Assembly (NCBI GenBank): GCA_963840545.1
Contig: CAWIZE010000002.1
Span: 310,001 to 374,000, forward strand
Source of the DNA: JAKAWQ01 sp963840545
GTDB lineage: Bacteria; Pseudomonadota; Alphaproteobacteria; Acetobacterales; Acetobacteraceae
Direction of reading: 5' to 3'
DNA: 64,000 nt
Shown here: positions 17,958 to 26,364 of the stretch, piece after piece
Position numbering within the stretch: the stretch's first letter is position 1
How the letters are laid out: the number at the start of each line of letters is the position of its first letter
Notes under the pieces: generated by a model
Seen by the model: only the letters and a program-made list of their open reading frames with translations
The model's database searches: none
What the model was told of the DNA's origin: nothing
Program-made: the position numbers and the translations under genes

Positions 17958-19063
17958 CGGGCGCCCGCGGCGATGTCGCGTCGTGCCGGGGCGGCGCCGG
18001 CGATCGCGCTGAGCCGCGCCCCGATCCGTTCGACCGGGAGGACGGCGCTGCAGAGACCCGCCTGGGCGACGGCGCCGGGCATGCCCCAGACGACGCTGCT
18101 CGCCTGGTCCTGGGCGAGAACGGAGCCCCCGGCCGCGACGACCGCGCGGCAGCCTTCCAGCCCGTCATGGCCCATTCCGGTGAGGATGACGACGAGCAGG
18201 GCGCGCCCATAGGCCGCGACCAGGCTGCGCAGCATGGGATCGACCGCGGGGCGGCAGAAATTTTCCGGCGGCTCCTGATTCAGGCCGATCGCGAGCGCGC
18301 CCGGCGGGGCCCCGCACACCACCATGTGATGATTGCCGGGCGCCACATAGACGCGCCCCGCTGTCACGGTCTCGCCGGCGACCGCCTCGCAGGCCTCCAG
18401 GCCGCAGTCCCGAGCGATGTTCCGCGCGAGCAGCGTCGTGAAGGTGGGCGGCATATGCTGGGTGAGGAAGATCGGCTGGCGGAGCGGCCCGGCATCGCGC
18501 AAGACGCGGAACAGCGCCTGCGGGCCGCCGGTCGAGCTGCCGATGGCGATCGCGCGAGGCCGGACCGGCACCTGGGGGCGCAGCGCGATCTCGGGCCCGG
18601 CGAGCCGCGTCGCCGGTGTGGCGATGTGCGGTCGTCCGCCGAGATTGCGGATCTTGAAGAGCAATTCCTGGTTGAACGGAGTGGCGCCGAGCATCTCCCG
18701 CGCCGCACTCGGCTTGGGCACGTAATCCGCCGCGCCGAGTGCCAGCGCCCTGAGCGCGATTTCGGCGTTGCGCACCGTGAGGGTGGACGCCATGAGGATA
18801 CGCAGGCCCGGCTGCTGGCGCAGCAGCAGCGGAATCGCGGTCAGGCCGTCCATTTCGGGCATCTCGATGTCGAGCACGGCAACGTCGGCCGGCGTGTGTT
18901 CGAGGCTCGCCAGCGCGGTCCGCCCGTTATCGACCGAGGCGACGAGCTCGATCTCGGCATCCTCGTGCAGGACCCGGGCGATCAGGCCGCGCACGACCGC
19001 CGAATCATCGACGATCATCACGCGGATCCGGCGGCCCGCCGCGGCGGGGACCGGGGATATCAC
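17954..19063 (-). CDS. cheB: Protein-glutamate methylesterase/deamidase CheB
   Basis: 369 residues. The receiver domain has the acidic pair in VMIVDDSAVVRG (D19, D20) and phospho-acceptor D65 in VLDIEMPEMDG. The C-terminal methylesterase domain carries the triad Ser177 (AIGSSTGGPQA), His203 (LTQHMPP) and Asp300 (LTGMGHDG). Phosphorylated by CheA, it removes methyl groups from receptors, or deamidates glutamine. It overlaps cheW by four bases upstream and cheR by four bases downstream. All catalytic residues are intact. Confidence 0.96.
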   Translation of the reverse strand: MISPVPAAAGRRIRVMIVDDSAVVRGLIARVLHEDAEIELVASVDNGRTALASLEHTPADVAVLDIEMPEMDGLTAIPLLLRQQPGLRILMASTLTVRNAEIALRALALGAADYVPKPSAAREMLGATPFNQELLFKIRNLGGRPHIATPATRLAGPEIALRPQVPVRPRAIAIGSSTGGPQALFRVLRDAGPLRQPIFLTQHMPPTFTTLLARNIARDCGLEACEAVAGETVTAGRVYVAPGNHHMVVCGAPPGALAIGLNQEPPENFCRPAVDPMLRSLVAAYGRALLVVILTGMGHDGLEGCRAVVAAGGSVLAQDQASSVVWGMPGAVAQAGLCSAVLPVERIGARLSAIAGAAPARRDIAAGAR

Positions 19064-19554
19064 GCCGGCGCGGCCACCACCCGATCGAGCAGGCGCGCGA
19101 TGTCGAGCACGACCATCAGCCTCTCTTTGAGCTTGTGCACACCGCGCGAGATGTCGCGCCAGGCGGGATCGAGCGTCAGCGGATTGGGCTCGAGGGCGGC
19201 GAGCTCGAGCGCCATGACTTCGCCGACCGCATCGACGACCAGGCTATAGAGCTCGCCGCGATGCTCGACGACGACGGAGATCGCAAGCTCGTGCGGAATT
19301 GTCCCCGTCGCCTTCAAGCCAAGGCAGGCGGAGGCGTCGATCGCAGTGACGATGCGCCCGCGCAGGTTGAGCGCACCGGCAACGGCCGCGGGGGCGAGCG
19401 GAACACGCGTGATCGTCTGCCGCCCAAGCACGTCCTGCACCTGAAGGACAGGAATGCCGAACAGTTGTCCGCGGATCACGACGGTGATGTAGTCCACGGT
19501 TTCGCAATCCGCGGCGGGCGCCGATGTCGATGGGGTCGTCCGGGCGCCGCTCAT
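19060..19554 (-). CDS. cheW: Chemotaxis coupling protein CheW
   Basis: 164 residues forming one CheW domain: TVVIRGQLFGIPVLQVQDVL at the start, then the conserved VAGALNLRGRIVTAIDA and LVVDAVGEVMAL. CheW bridges receptors and the P5 domain of CheA in the signalling array. ATGA overlaps join it to cheA (upstream) and cheB (downstream). About 20 extra N-terminal residues precede the fold. Only one free-standing cheW is in the window, while the neighbouring CheA carries two CheW-like domains. Confidence 0.95.
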   Translation of the reverse strand: MSGARTTPSTSAPAADCETVDYITVVIRGQLFGIPVLQVQDVLGRQTITRVPLAPAAVAGALNLRGRIVTAIDASACLGLKATGTIPHELAISVVVEHRGELYSLVVDAVGEVMALELAALEPNPLTLDPAWRDISRGVHKLKERLMVVLDIARLLDRVVAAPA

Positions 19555-22142
19555 GCCGCGGAACTCGCGAGGGTGAGGCGGTCGGTGAGCCTGCGGACGA
19601 CGCTGTTGCGATCGGACTTGACGATATAGTCGTCGAACCCGGCGCCGCGTCCGCGATCGACGTCGCGCTGGGTGCTGAGCGAAGAAAGCGCCATGATCGG
19701 TATAGCGGCCCAGCGCGGATCGGATTTGACCTCGGCCACGAACTCGAATCCGGTCATGCCGGGCATCTCGATATCCGAGATGATGGCGTCGAACATCGTT
19801 CCACGCTCGCGCATCGCGAGCGCCTCCCGCGCATCGCCGAGTGCCGTGACATTGAAGCCGGCGGCCTCGAGCAGCGGCGTCATCACGCTGCGGAAGAACG
19901 GGCTGTCATCGACCAGAAGCAGGTTCCACAGGCCATGCCCCGGCGTCTCCTGCCGGTCGCGGCCGAACCATCCCGGCAGTGCCTTGGTGAGGAAATACCC
20001 GGCATCGACGAGGTCGGCGGCCTTGCCGCCGATCACCGTGCTGCCCAGACGCCAGCCGCCGGCCGAGCCGAGCTTGATGTCGATGACGACCTCCGTGATG
20101 TCGAGGATCTCATCGACGCAGAGGCCCATGCATCGCGCCTCGTCGACGAAGACGAGGACCTTCTGCGTCTTGCCCTTGGGCTCGGCCGCTCCCTCGAAGC
20201 CGACCAGCGGCATGAGCTGGCCGCGATACTGGATGACCCGCTGGTCCTCGATCCGCTCGATGGCCTCGACCGCGATCTCCTCGATCCGCGCCACGAGGGA
20301 AAGCGACACCGCCTTCGGGGCGGCGTCGCCGGCGCGAAAGATCAGCATGCTGGTCGCGTGCGAAGCCGCGATGTCGGCGCTCTGCGCGTCGGCCGTGCCC
20401 GCCGCGCCTGTCGTCTCCGCGGAGCGCGCGGCGCCAATGTCCATGCCGTTCGGATCCAGGATCATGATGACGGACCCGTCGCCGAGGATCGTGTTGCCGG
20501 AGAACATGGGCAGGCTGCGGAGAACCGGGGCGACCGGCTTGACCACGATCTCCTCGGTGTCGAAGACGCGATCGACCATGATGCCGAAATCCTGCGTGCC
20601 CACCCGGGCGACGACGACGAAGTGCCGGGTATGCGCCGTCTCCGTCCCGTCCGCGGCCAGCCGCAGCAGGTCTTTCAGCACGACGACCGGCAGCAGGCGC
20701 TGGCGAAGCCTGAGCAGCGGCGCGCCGTTGATGACTTCGATGCGGTGCTCGGCCGAGGGATCGGTGCCGACCTGGACGAGCTCGGTGACCGCGAGCTGAG
20801 GGATCGCGAAGCGCTCGCCCGCGGCGCCGACGATCAGCGCCGAGATGATGGCGAGCGTGAGCGGGATCCGCACGATGAAGCTGGTGCCGCCGCCGCGCTT
20901 GGAGCGCACGTCGATGGTGCCGCCGATGCGCTCGATGTTGGTGCGCACCACGTCCATGCCGACCCCGCGGCCGGAGACGGCGGTGATCCTCTCGGCCGTC
21001 GAGAACCCTGGGCGGAAGATGAACTGGAGGAGCTGCGCCTCGCTGAGAGCGGCGGTCTCGGCCTCGCTCGCCAGCCCTTGCGCGACCACCTTGGCACGGA
21101 TCCGATCGATATCGAGGCCGCGCCCGTCGTCACGAATGACGACGACGACATAGCCACCTTCATGATACGCTTCGAGAACGATCCGCCCGGTCTCCGGCTT
21201 GCCGAGCGCCACTCGCTCCGCCGCCGGCTCGATGCCGTGATCGGCGCTGTTGCGCACCATATGGGTGAGCGGGTCCTTGATCAGCTCGAAGACCTGCTTG
21301 TCGAGCTCGGTCTCGGCCCCGTGCATCTCGAGCGCGATCTTCTTGCCGAGATCGGCGGCGAGATCGCGGATCAGCCGCGGCACTGCCTGCCAGGCATTGC
21401 CGATCGGCTGCATGCGCGTGCGCATCACGTCTTCCTGCAGCTCGGAGACGACCTGGTTCAACCGTTGCAGGGGGGCCGCGAAGGCGGACTCCTTCTGCGC
21501 CCGCAAGGTTTGCAACAGCTGGTTGCGGGTCAGCACGAGCTCCGAAACGCCGGTCATCAGTTTTTCGAGGAGGTCGACATGCACGCGCACGCTCTGCGCG
21601 GCGACCCCGCCCGCCTTGGCCGCGCCCTCCACGCCGGCGGCCGGCGGGGGCGGCGCGGCGAGGGCAAACGCGGCCGCCTGACGCTCGGCGATCATCGTTT
21701 CGCGTGGCGCTTCCCGCAGCACCTCCGCCACCGCATCGATGGACGAGGCTGGAGGCGCAGACCGCACCCCTTCGGCGCAGGCCTCGAGGGCGGCGATCAG
21801 GTCGCGATCGTCGCCGCCGGGTTCCGCGCCCGTCTCCTCGAGCGCTGCCAGCAGCGCCTTGATGCGGTCGAGCGAGCGGAGGATCAGAGTGACGAGAGCC
21901 GCATCGACCGCGCGCGTGCCCTCGCGGAGCTGCCCGAGCACCGTCTCGCTCGCGTGCGCCAGGCTCTCCAGCCGAGCCAGGCCGAGGAATCCGCTGGTGC
22001 CCTTGATCGTGTGCATGAGGCGGAAGATGCCCGAGAGCAGCGCCGGATCGTCGGGCTCCGTCTCGAGCCGCACCAGCTCGAGATCGAGGCGGGCGATATG
22101 CTCGAAGGTCTCGGTCAGGAAGTCGGAAAAGAGCTCGTCCAT
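19551..22142 (-). CDS. cheA: Hybrid histidine kinase CheA with C-terminal receiver (CheAY)
   Basis: 863 residues. The order is: HPt (His44 in RLMHTIKGTSGF); a linker with no P2 domain; dimerisation helices (about 185-245); ATPase with N-box HMVRNSADHG (294-303), DDGRGLDID (338) and GRGVGMDVV (391); a first CheW-like domain (about 430-570); a second CheW-like domain (about 597-725) separated by an Ala/Thr-rich linker; and a receiver (740-860) with DDS at 745-747 and acceptor Asp790 in ISDIEMPGMTGFEF. CheA phosphorylates CheY and CheB. Without P2, response regulators must dock elsewhere, and the fused receiver may act as a phosphate sink. It lies nine bases from the cheZ-like gene. Confidence 0.94.
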   Translation of the reverse strand: MDELFSDFLTETFEHIARLDLELVRLETEPDDPALLSGIFRLMHTIKGTSGFLGLARLESLAHASETVLGQLREGTRAVDAALVTLILRSLDRIKALLAALEETGAEPGGDDRDLIAALEACAEGVRSAPPASSIDAVAEVLREAPRETMIAERQAAAFALAAPPPPAAGVEGAAKAGGVAAQSVRVHVDLLEKLMTGVSELVLTRNQLLQTLRAQKESAFAAPLQRLNQVVSELQEDVMRTRMQPIGNAWQAVPRLIRDLAADLGKKIALEMHGAETELDKQVFELIKDPLTHMVRNSADHGIEPAAERVALGKPETGRIVLEAYHEGGYVVVVIRDDGRGLDIDRIRAKVVAQGLASEAETAALSEAQLLQFIFRPGFSTAERITAVSGRGVGMDVVRTNIERIGGTIDVRSKRGGGTSFIVRIPLTLAIISALIVGAAGERFAIPQLAVTELVQVGTDPSAEHRIEVINGAPLLRLRQRLLPVVVLKDLLRLAADGTETAHTRHFVVVARVGTQDFGIMVDRVFDTEEIVVKPVAPVLRSLPMFSGNTILGDGSVIMILDPNGMDIGAARSAETTGAAGTADAQSADIAASHATSMLIFRAGDAAPKAVSLSLVARIEEIAVEAIERIEDQRVIQYRGQLMPLVGFEGAAEPKGKTQKVLVFVDEARCMGLCVDEILDITEVVIDIKLGSAGGWRLGSTVIGGKAADLVDAGYFLTKALPGWFGRDRQETPGHGLWNLLLVDDSPFFRSVMTPLLEAAGFNVTALGDAREALAMRERGTMFDAIISDIEMPGMTGFEFVAEVKSDPRWAAIPIMALSSLSTQRDVDRGRGAGFDDYIVKSDRNSVVRRLTDRLTLASSAA

Positions 22143-22151
22143 TCCGCGCCC

Positions 22152-23144
22152 CTACCCCTGTGCCAGCAGGCGGTCGATCTCGCTCTGGTCCATGCCCTGG
22201 CCGGGAATCGGCGGACCTTTCAGCAAGGATACGTCGTTCGGCTTTTCCATCAGCTCGGCCGCGGTGACCTCGGCGGGCGGTGCGTCCTGCTCGGGATGGA
22301 CGCCAAGCGCCAGTGCCAGATGATCGATCTTCGTTTCGATCTCGCCCAGCAGCGACACCACCTTGGCCACCTTCTGGCTGGTGAGATCCTGGAAGCTGCA
22401 GGCCTCGTAGATGCGTGCGATCACCGCCGAAATGCGCCGGCCGCGCAGCCCCGGCATCTGCTTCGCCACACCATCGAGCTGCTCGCAGGCATTGAGGATG
22501 CGGTTGGCCGAGGAGGTCGCGTTGTCGATCACCGCGAGGAGCTGGTCGTTCATCGCGCGCAGGCTCGCGCCGCGCTCGGCGCTGGGGCCGATCGAGACGA
22601 CGTCCGCGCGGACGCGCTGCATGCACGCGGCAAGCCGCTCGAGCTCCGCCGCGAGCAGGCTGCCCGCGCTCGGCGCGAGCGGCTGCCAGGTCGTCTGCGC
22701 GGGCTTGCGCGGGGCGGCGCCGCCAAGCCCGAGCGCGGCCAATATGCTGATGATCTTGCGGTCGATATTGTCGAAGGCGAGACGCACCAGGCGGATGCGC
22801 TGGCCCGTCAGATCCTGGAAATCGCAGGCCTCGAAGAGCTGGGCGATGATGCCGAGCAGCCGCTCGCGCACCGGGCCGGCGGCGTCGTTCGCGATCGCCT
22901 GCAATTGCTCGCAGCAATCGAGAATGTTGCCGGCCGCCGTCTCGTTGGTCTTCAGCACCGTGCCGAGCTGGTCGTTGGCGCTAGGAATATGGCTTGCGCC
23001 GATCTCCTGGGGCCGGATGGTTCGCACCTCGTCCTGCACCTGCTGGAGATGCTCGAGCAGCCGCGTGATCTCGGCGATGCTCGGCAGGACATCCGCCGTG
23101 CCCGACGGAGTGGCCTGCCCGGTGTTCGGCGCATTCGCGGCCAT
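22152..23144 (-). CDS. cheZ: CheZ-like CheY-P phosphatase made of two tandem CheZ cores
   Basis: 330 residues with two homologous halves. Half 1 (about 58-140) and half 2 (about 199-281) both run NDQL...ILxxCEQL...I(Y/F)EAC-x-FQDLT-x-Q and then a helix of the form V(R/K)LxxxxxxIxxKI. The catalytic Asp and Gln of the CheZ DFQDLTGQ motif are kept in both (D111/Q115, D253/Q257). The last residues MDQSEIDRLLAQG resemble the CheY-P-binding tail of CheZ and the FliM N-terminus. CheZ normally forms a four-helix bundle from two chains; here one chain could supply both hairpins. It sits between cheY and cheA with gaps of 13 and 9 bases. Confidence 0.88.
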   Translation of the reverse strand: MAANAPNTGQATPSGTADVLPSIAEITRLLEHLQQVQDEVRTIRPQEIGASHIPSANDQLGTVLKTNETAAGNILDCCEQLQAIANDAAGPVRERLLGIIAQLFEACDFQDLTGQRIRLVRLAFDNIDRKIISILAALGLGGAAPRKPAQTTWQPLAPSAGSLLAAELERLAACMQRVRADVVSIGPSAERGASLRAMNDQLLAVIDNATSSANRILNACEQLDGVAKQMPGLRGRRISAVIARIYEACSFQDLTSQKVAKVVSLLGEIETKIDHLALALGVHPEQDAPPAEVTAAELMEKPNDVSLLKGPPIPGQGMDQSEIDRLLAQG

Positions 23145-23157
23145 CGAGCCGGGCTCC

Positions 23158-23544
23158 CTAGAAGTGGCCGAGCACGCTCACGAGCTTGGACTTCAGCGTC
23201 TCGGCGTTGAACGGCTTGACGATGTAGTCGTTCACGCCGGCCTTCTTGGCAGCGATCACGTTGTCCACCGCGGATTCCGCGGTGACCATGATGAAGGGCG
23301 TCTTTTTGAGCCTTTCGTCGGCGCGCACGTGCTGGAGCAGCTTGAGCCCGGTCATCGGCTCCATGTTCCAGTCGCTGATCACCACGCCATAGGGCTTGTT
23401 CTGCATCAGATCGAGCGCGCCGTTGCCGTCGGCCGCCTCGTCGATCATCGAAAACCCGATCTGGCGCAAGAGGTTGCAGACGATACGAATCATCGTCTTG
23501 CTGTCGTTGACAACGAGAACGCTGGTGTGGGCGGGCACGACCAT
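23158..23544 (-). CDS. cheY: Chemotaxis response regulator CheY
   Basis: 128 residues, a lone receiver domain. The phospho-acceptor is Asp58 (VVISDWNMEPMTG), the switch Thr is in FIMVTAES, and the invariant Lys is in DYIVKPFNAETL. The usual N-terminal acidic pair DD is ND here (VLVVNDSKTM, N13-D14); Asn at the first position may weaken Mg2+ binding or alter phosphate lifetime. Phosphorylated CheY binds the flagellar switch; no flagellar gene is in the window. It is the first gene of the minus-strand che operon, whose promoter should be in 23545-23730. Confidence 0.95.
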   Translation of the reverse strand: MVVPAHTSVLVVNDSKTMIRIVCNLLRQIGFSMIDEAADGNGALDLMQNKPYGVVISDWNMEPMTGLKLLQHVRADERLKKTPFIMVTAESAVDNVIAAKKAGVNDYIVKPFNAETLKSKLVSVLGHF

Positions 23545-23577
23545 GGTGCTTTACCGTTCCGGTGAAATCCGTCTCGG

Positions 23578-23590
23578 CCCCAATATGGGG
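23578..23590. promoter_or_regulatory. Short palindrome upstream of cheY
   Basis: CCCCA-ATA-TGGGG lies 34 bases upstream of the cheY ATG in the 186-base gap between cheY and infC. It could be a transcription-factor site in the che promoter or part of a leader hairpin. No sigma-28-like promoter is apparent. The statement rests on symmetry and location only. Confidence 0.25.
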
Positions 23591-23730
23591 ACAGAGGGTT
23601 ACCGGTTGGTTGCCGCAAGCGCCGCCCTGGCGCGTCCCGCAGAGGCGCCCCGGCGCCGCGCCCGACGATGCCGCAGGTGGGCAGACCGATCCCCCAGGCT
23701 CGTCCGGCCCCGTCGGCCCCGCCTCACCGC

Positions 23731-24267
23731 TCAGCGCGGGGTGAGCACCATCACCATCTGGCGGTTCTCCATCCGCGGCATCTGCTCCACCTTGCTGTCG
23801 GGGTCCATGTCGGTGCGGATGCGCTCGAGGACCTTCACCCCAAGCTCCTGGTGGGCCATCTCGCGGCCGCGGAAGCGCAGCGTGACCTTCACCTTGTCGC
23901 CCTCGCCGATGAACGTCTTCATCGCCCGGAGCTTCACCTGGTAGTCGTTCTCGTCGATGTTCGGGCGAACCTTGATTTCCTTGATCTCGATGACCTTCTG
24001 CTTCTTGCGCGCTTCGTTGCGCTTCTTCTGCTGGTCATACTTGAACTTGCCGAAATCCAGGATCTTCACCACCGGCGGATCGGCGTTCGGGCTGATCTCG
24101 AGGAGATCGAGGCCGGTCGCATAGGCCCGGTTGAGCGCCTCACGAAGATTGACGATGCCCTGCATCTCGCCGGCTTCGTCGATCAGCCGCACCTTCTCGG
24201 CACGGATCTCGTCGTTGACACGCGGGCCCTCGCGCGTGGGTGGGGCGGGCAAAGGGGGTCTGGGGAT
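23731..24267 (-). CDS. infC: Translation initiation factor IF-3
   Basis: 178 residues from the proposed start. IF3-N has the conserved RVNDEIRAEKVRLID and LREALNRAYATGLDLLEISP, followed by the basic linker KYDQQKKRNEARKKQK and IF3-C (IKEIKVRPNIDENDYQVKLR). IF3 blocks premature 50S joining and proofreads the initiator tRNA and start codon. No ATG or GTG is suitably placed: the only in-frame conventional candidate is TTG 24252, 21 bases past the Shine-Dalgarno. An AUC codon at 24267 sits six bases after AGGAG. A rare start codon is the classic device by which IF3 represses itself. infC follows thrS, an order common in bacteria. Confidence 0.93.
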   Translation of the reverse strand: MPRPPLPAPPTREGPRVNDEIRAEKVRLIDEAGEMQGIVNLREALNRAYATGLDLLEISPNADPPVVKILDFGKFKYDQQKKRNEARKKQKVIEIKEIKVRPNIDENDYQVKLRAMKTFIGEGDKVKVTLRFRGREMAHQELGVKVLERIRTDMDPDSKVEQMPRMENRQMVMVLTPR

Positions 24268-24278
24268 GATGGTCTCCT
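24265..24278 (-). promoter_or_regulatory. infC ribosome-binding site with non-canonical AUC start
   Basis: On the minus strand the sequence is AGGAG (24278-24274), ACC, ATC, ATC. The second ATC (24267-24265) has a six-base spacing, the first (24270-24268) three. Both are in frame with IF-3. The alternative TTG at 24252 lies too far from this AGGAG. This supports an AUU/AUC-type start subject to IF3 autoregulation. Confidence 0.6.
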
Positions 24279-24387
24279 GTTGCAGTGGCTAGGCTTGGTG
24301 GGCGAGTGGGTTGGGGAGGCGGCTAAGCTTGGGAGGCCGCGGAACGAAACGCGATCGCGCAATTGTTGCCGCAGCGGGCGGCCACGA

Positions 24388-26364
24388 TCAAGCGCACGAG
24401 ACGTTCCCCGGGGCGCGCGAGGCGGTATTCCTCGCGCTTCCCTGGCGAAGATCGGGCGGCGCGGCCTCCGCTGCAAGGCGGGCCACCGCCTCGGAAACCG
24501 CCAGCACCTCCTGCTCGGGCGCGCCGAGCCGGCGCAGCGCCACGGTGCCCGCCTCGGCCTCCCGCCGCCCGACCACCAGCATCGCCGGCACATGGCGGAG
24601 GCTCCAGTCCCGCACCTTGGCATTAATTTTTTCGTTCCGGGTATCGACCTCAACGTGAAGGCCCGCCGCCGCGCAGGCCTGCCCCACCTCGGCGGCATAG
24701 GCGTCGGCGTCCGAGACGATGGTCGCGACGGCCACCTGCAGGGGGGCGAGCCACAATGGCAGGCGGCCGGCAAATTGCTCGATCAGGATGCCGAGGAAGC
24801 GCTCGAAGCTGCCGAGGATGGCGCGGTGCAGCATGACGGGCCGCCGCCGCCTGCCGTCCTCGGCCACGTATTCGGCGTCGAGCCGCTCCGGCAGCACGAA
24901 ATCCACCTGCAGCGTGCCGCACTGCCATTCCCGCCCGATCGCGTCCTTGAGCACGAACTCGAGCTTCGGGCCGTAGAACGCGCCCTCGCCGGGGTTGAGC
25001 GCATAGGCGACGCCGGCCTCCGCACAGGCCTCCCGGAGCGCCGCCTCGGCGCGGTCCCAGGTCTCGTCGGAGCCCGCCCGGACGGCTGGGCGGTCGGCGA
25101 ACTTCACCGCGAACTCGGGAAAGCCGAGGTCGTGATACACCTCGGAAAGCAGCGCCATGAAGCGGACCGTTTCGGCCCCGATCTGCTCCTCGGTGCAGAA
25201 GATGTGCGCGTCGTCCTGGGTGAAGGCGCGCACGCGCATGATCCCGTGCAGCGCGCCTGAGGGCTCGTAGCGGTGGCAGGCACCGAATTCGGCCAGCCGC
25301 AGCGGCAGCTCGCGGTAGCTCCGCACCCGCTGGGTGAAGAGCTGCACATGGCAGGGGCAGTTCATCGGCTTGAGCGCCAGCGTGCGGTGCTCGTCCGCGA
25401 CCTCGGCGGTGAACATGTGCGCGCCGAATTTCTCCCAGTGCCCGGATTTTTCCCACAGGCTCCGGTCCACCAGCTGCGGCGTGCGCACCTCCTGGTAGCC
25501 GTCCGCATCGAGCTGCCGGCGCAGATAGGATTCCACGGTCCGGTAGAGCCGCCAGCCGAGCGGATGCCAGAAGACGCTGCCCACCGCCTCGTCCTGGAGG
25601 TGGAAGAGGTCCATCTCGCGCCCCAGCCGGCGGTGGTCGCGCCGCTCCGCCTCGGCGAGCATGACAAGATAGGCGTCGAGCTCCTTCTTCTCGCGCCAGG
25701 CGGTGCCGTAGATGCGCGAGAGCATCGGGTTGCGGTGATCGCCCCGCCAATAGGCCCCCGCCGTGCGCATCAGCTTGAAGGCGGTGCCGACATCGCCGGT
25801 GGTGCGCATGTGCGGGCCGCGGCAGAGATCGACCCACCCGCCCTGGCGATAGAGCGTGATCGTCTCGCTCTCCGGCAGGTCGCGGATGATCTCCGCCTTG
25901 TATTTTTCACCCCGCTCTTCAAAGAATTCGATCGCCTTCTCGCGTTCCCAGACTTCGCGCGTGAACGGCGCCCTCGCTGCAACAATTTCCCGCATCTTCG
26001 CCTCGATCGGCGGGAAATCCTCGGTGCTGAACGGCGGCTCGCGGGCGAAGTCGTAATAGAACCCGTTCTCGATCGCCGGCCCGATCGTGACCTGGGTGCC
26101 GGGATAGAGGCTCTGCACCGCCTCGGCGAGCACATGGGCGGCATCATGGCGGATCAGCCCCAGCGCCTCCGCGTCGTCGCGGGTGATGAAGCGCACCTCG
26201 GCATCCGCGTCGATCACGCTCGCGAGATCGACGAGTCTCCCCGAAACCGTCATCGCGACCGCGGCGCGCGCAAGCCCGGGGCCGATCGCAGCGGCCAGCG
26301 CCGCGCCGGTCACGGGTGCGTCGAAGCGGCGGACGGATCCGTCGGGAAGGCGGATGGCAGGCAT
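24388..26364 (-). CDS. thrS: Threonyl-tRNA synthetase
   Basis: 658 residues, normal length. In order: TGS domain (1-60), the editing SAD-like domain with HDAAHVLAEAVQSLYPGTQV (73-92) and the GWVDLCRGPHM segment, class II catalytic core with motif 2 (FGACHRYEPSGAL) and zinc ligands Cys in MNCPCHVQLF and a downstream His, motif 3 (PVMLHRAILGSFERFLGILI), and the anticodon-binding domain (NEKINAKVRDWSL). It charges tRNA-Thr. Its first 55 bases overlap the 3' end of the upstream glycosyltransferase gene. The 117-base gap to infC has no clear terminator, so thrS-infC cotranscription is likely. Confidence 0.97.
   Translation of the reverse strand: MPAIRLPDGSVRRFDAPVTGAALAAAIGPGLARAAVAMTVSGRLVDLASVIDADAEVRFITRDDAEALGLIRHDAAHVLAEAVQSLYPGTQVTIGPAIENGFYYDFAREPPFSTEDFPPIEAKMREIVAARAPFTREVWEREKAIEFFEERGEKYKAEIIRDLPESETITLYRQGGWVDLCRGPHMRTTGDVGTAFKLMRTAGAYWRGDHRNPMLSRIYGTAWREKKELDAYLVMLAEAERRDHRRLGREMDLFHLQDEAVGSVFWHPLGWRLYRTVESYLRRQLDADGYQEVRTPQLVDRSLWEKSGHWEKFGAHMFTAEVADEHRTLALKPMNCPCHVQLFTQRVRSYRELPLRLAEFGACHRYEPSGALHGIMRVRAFTQDDAHIFCTEEQIGAETVRFMALLSEVYHDLGFPEFAVKFADRPAVRAGSDETWDRAEAALREACAEAGVAYALNPGEGAFYGPKLEFVLKDAIGREWQCGTLQVDFVLPERLDAEYVAEDGRRRRPVMLHRAILGSFERFLGILIEQFAGRLPLWLAPLQVAVATIVSDADAYAAEVGQACAAAGLHVEVDTRNEKINAKVRDWSLRHVPAMLVVGRREAEAGTVALRRLGAPEQEVLAVSEAVARLAAEAAPPDLRQGSARNTASRAPGNVSCA

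Noticed and set aside
19524..23210. Open frame of 1228 codons on plus antisense to cheW-cheA-cheZ
   Set aside because: It is explained wholly by GC-rich codon bias; the minus-strand che genes have all catalytic motifs.
17136..23544. Non-chemotactic (for example ACF) chemosensory system
   Set aside because: A dedicated CheY and a CheZ with a CheY-binding-like tail argue for motility, though no flagellar genes are seen here to confirm it.
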